A stretch of 64,000 nucleotides of DNA, taken from assembly GCA_947630025.1 (NCBI GenBank), contig CANRFZ010000001.1, positions 62,001 to 126,000 on the forward strand, in the 5' to 3' direction. The translations under genes were made by a program, and so were the position numbers. Origin of the DNA: an uncultured Lachnospiraceae bacterium. GTDB taxonomy: Bacteria > Bacillota > Clostridia > Lachnospirales > Lachnospiraceae. Positions 62,622 to 64,000 of this stretch are shown here, piece by piece (positions within the stretch are counted from its first letter, which is position 1; the number at the start of each line of letters is the position of its first letter). The notes under the pieces are model-generated. The model had not been told where the DNA came from and made no database searches. It saw only the letters and a list, made by a program, of their open reading frames with translations.

Positions 62622-64000
62622 AAATTCTCCTCCTCCACCAGCGTCTTGGCTAACGCCATCACCTTATTGCAGCATTCCCGGTACTCGTTCTCACCGACGG
62701 AATCCGCCACAATGCCCGCGCCCGCCTGCAGGTAGACTTTGCTGCCCTTCTTGATCATCGTGCGGATCGTGATGCACAGATCCATATTGCCGTTAAACCC
62801 GATATAGCCCGTGGCGCCGCCATAGAGCCCTCTGCGCACCGTCTCCAGTTCGTCGATGATCTCCATCGCGCGGATCTTGGGCGCGCCGCTGAGCGTTCCC
62901 GCCGGCAGGAAAGACGCCACCAGATCCAGCGGGTGCCCGCCGCCTCTCTTTTTGCCCTCCACCAGCGACACGATGTGCATGACATGGGAATAATTCTGCA
63001 CGTTCATAAACTGCGTCACCTTGACCGTGCCGAACTCCGCGATCCGCCCCATGTCGTTTCTGGCCAGATCCACCAGCATCACGTGTTCCGCCCGCTCCTT
63101 TTCGTCCTGCAGCAGCTCGTCGCGCAGAAGCTGATCCTCCTCCGCGTCACGGCCCCTCGGTCTGGTGCCCGCGATGGGACAGGTGAACACTTTATTGTCG
63201 GTCTGCTTGACGAGCATTTCCGGGCTGGAACCGATGATCTCGAAATCGCCGAAATGAAAATAATACAGATAGGGCGACGGATTCAGCTCCCGCAGCTCCT
63301 TATACAACGTCAGGCCGTCGTGGGCGGTCTCGATCGTCCATCGCTGGGACAGAACCGTCTGGAAAATGTGGCCTTCCCGGATATAATGTTTGATTTTCTC
63401 CACCTTGCCGCTATAGTCTTCCAGCGTGTCGGTCTTGTGGACGATCCTGCCGTCGTGCACGAACGCGCGCCGCTCCTCGTCCTTTGTACTGCTGCGCACC
63501 AGCGCCACCAGCTTCTCCGCCTTGGCCTCGCCGATCTGCCTGCCCTCCGGCGTATCCGCCTCCAGCACGACGCCCGTCATCGTCTCTGCCCGGTGGTCGA
63601 TGATGATAAACTCCCGCGTAAACATGAGCTGCACCGTCTCGATCCCGATCTCGTCCGGGTTGTCGTCGGGCAGCGTCTCGCTGTACCGCACGAAATCATA
63701 GCCGAGGCTGCCGATCAGCCCGCCGATCATCGCCAGCTCGCCCTCGTCCTTGACCACCTCAAACTCATCATAATATTCCTTCAAACGCTCCAGCGGATTG
63801 CCCTCCCGGATCTCCTCGCTGCCGTCGGCCCGCGTGATCACGAGGCTATTGCCCCTAGACGAGATGATCTCGTCGGGATCGATGCCGAAAAAGGAATACC
63901 TGTCGTAGTCCTTATCATAACTCTCCAGCAGGAAACATTTTCTGCCGGTCGCGATCCCTTCAAACATGGAAATCGCCTTTTCATTTACGATGCTGACCGT
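62618..64000 (-). CDS. trpE: Anthranilate synthase component I, partial
   Basis: The chorismate-binding subunit, cut by the window edge. The frame is open from 64000, so its start lies outside and the ATG at 63967 is internal. The remaining 460 residues include FLLESYDKDYDRYSFFGI (N-terminal regulatory region), the chorismate motifs PIAGTRPRG, LVDLARNDMGRI, GTLSGAPK and AGAGIVADS. Together with trpG it makes anthranilate. Context favours TrpE over PabB. Confidence 0.95.
   Translation of the reverse strand, partial: TVSIVNEKAISMFEGIATGRKCFLLESYDKDYDRYSFFGIDPDEIISSRGNSLVITRADGSEEIREGNPLERLKEYYDEFEVVKDEGELAMIGGLIGSLGYDFVRYSETLPDDNPDEIGIETVQLMFTREFIIIDHRAETMTGVVLEADTPEGRQIGEAKAEKLVALVRSSTKDEERRAFVHDGRIVHKTDTLEDYSGKVEKIKHYIREGHIFQTVLSQRWTIETAHDGLTLYKELRELNPSPYLYYFHFGDFEIIGSSPEMLVKQTDNKVFTCPIAGTRPRGRDAEEDQLLRDELLQDEKERAEHVMLVDLARNDMGRIAEFGTVKVTQFMNVQNYSHVMHIVSLVEGKKRGGGHPLDLVASFLPAGTLSGAPKIRAMEIIDELETVRRGLYGGATGYIGFNGNMDLCITIRTMIKKGSKVYLQAGAGIVADSVGENEYRECCNKVMALAKTLVEEENL

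Overview
The window is a chromosomal segment of a GC-rich member of the Firmicutes, class Clostridia, most likely family Lachnospiraceae. This rests on the rsgA-prkC-prpC-rlmN-rsmB-fmt-def-priA gene order, the SCIFF peptide with its radical SAM maturase beside a fused secDF, a meso-DAP-type murE, a mecA adaptor and a small Lachnospiraceae-like protein at 57.9 kb. Genes are dense, mostly on the minus strand, with strong Shine-Dalgarno sites and many ATGA overlaps. No rRNA, tRNA, CRISPR array or intact transposase was seen.

Layout. 0-12.7 kb (minus): one long housekeeping operon, murE-priA-def-fmt-metallopeptidase-rsmB-rlmN-prpC-prkC-rsgA, with a promoter near 12.73 kb and a terminator at 44-64. 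13-19.8 kb (minus): scfA-scfB-secDF-recJ-pfkB-type kinase. 19.8-26.1 kb (minus): small membrane protein, hybrid sensor kinase, SseB-family protein, acyltransferase and hisS. 26.1-27.7 kb: a membrane-anchored BNR-like protein. 27.8-32.4 kb: a lantibiotic/bacitracin-type resistance module, with ATPase and two permeases on minus and a divergent two-component system on plus. 32.5-33.7 kb: an AT-rich DUF616 glycosyltransferase gene. 33.8-44.3 kb (minus): a ytrABCDEF-like, GntR-controlled double ABC-transporter operon with an extra CARDB-like protein, running into eno and hemZ. 44.4-45.8 kb: a gpx / TSCPD / OhrR-like peroxide-response operon. 45.9-46.3 kb: a shrunken Rpn-nuclease remnant.

46.4-54.3 kb is the most unusual part. 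It is an AT-richer agr-type peptide quorum-sensing island. A 49-residue agrD gene, agrB, a small secreted protein, a large FtsX-type permease and its ATPase lie on minus. An XRE regulator, a frameshifted LytTR response regulator and an AgrC-like kinase lie on plus. It looks like a quorum-sensing-controlled secreted-protein/ABC-transporter system.

54.3-58.2 kb: gpmI, a YgjP-type metalloprotease, mecA and a small conserved protein with a structured leader. 58.2-64 kb (minus): the tryptophan operon trpE-G-C-F-B-A, with trpE cut by the window edge. trpD is absent, and a palindrome-rich element sits in its usual place. Recurrent oddities are low-complexity insertions in core enzymes (enolase, TrpF, PriA, Fmt), paired-hairpin intergenic elements, and a repeated GGAATGGAG translation-start arrangement.
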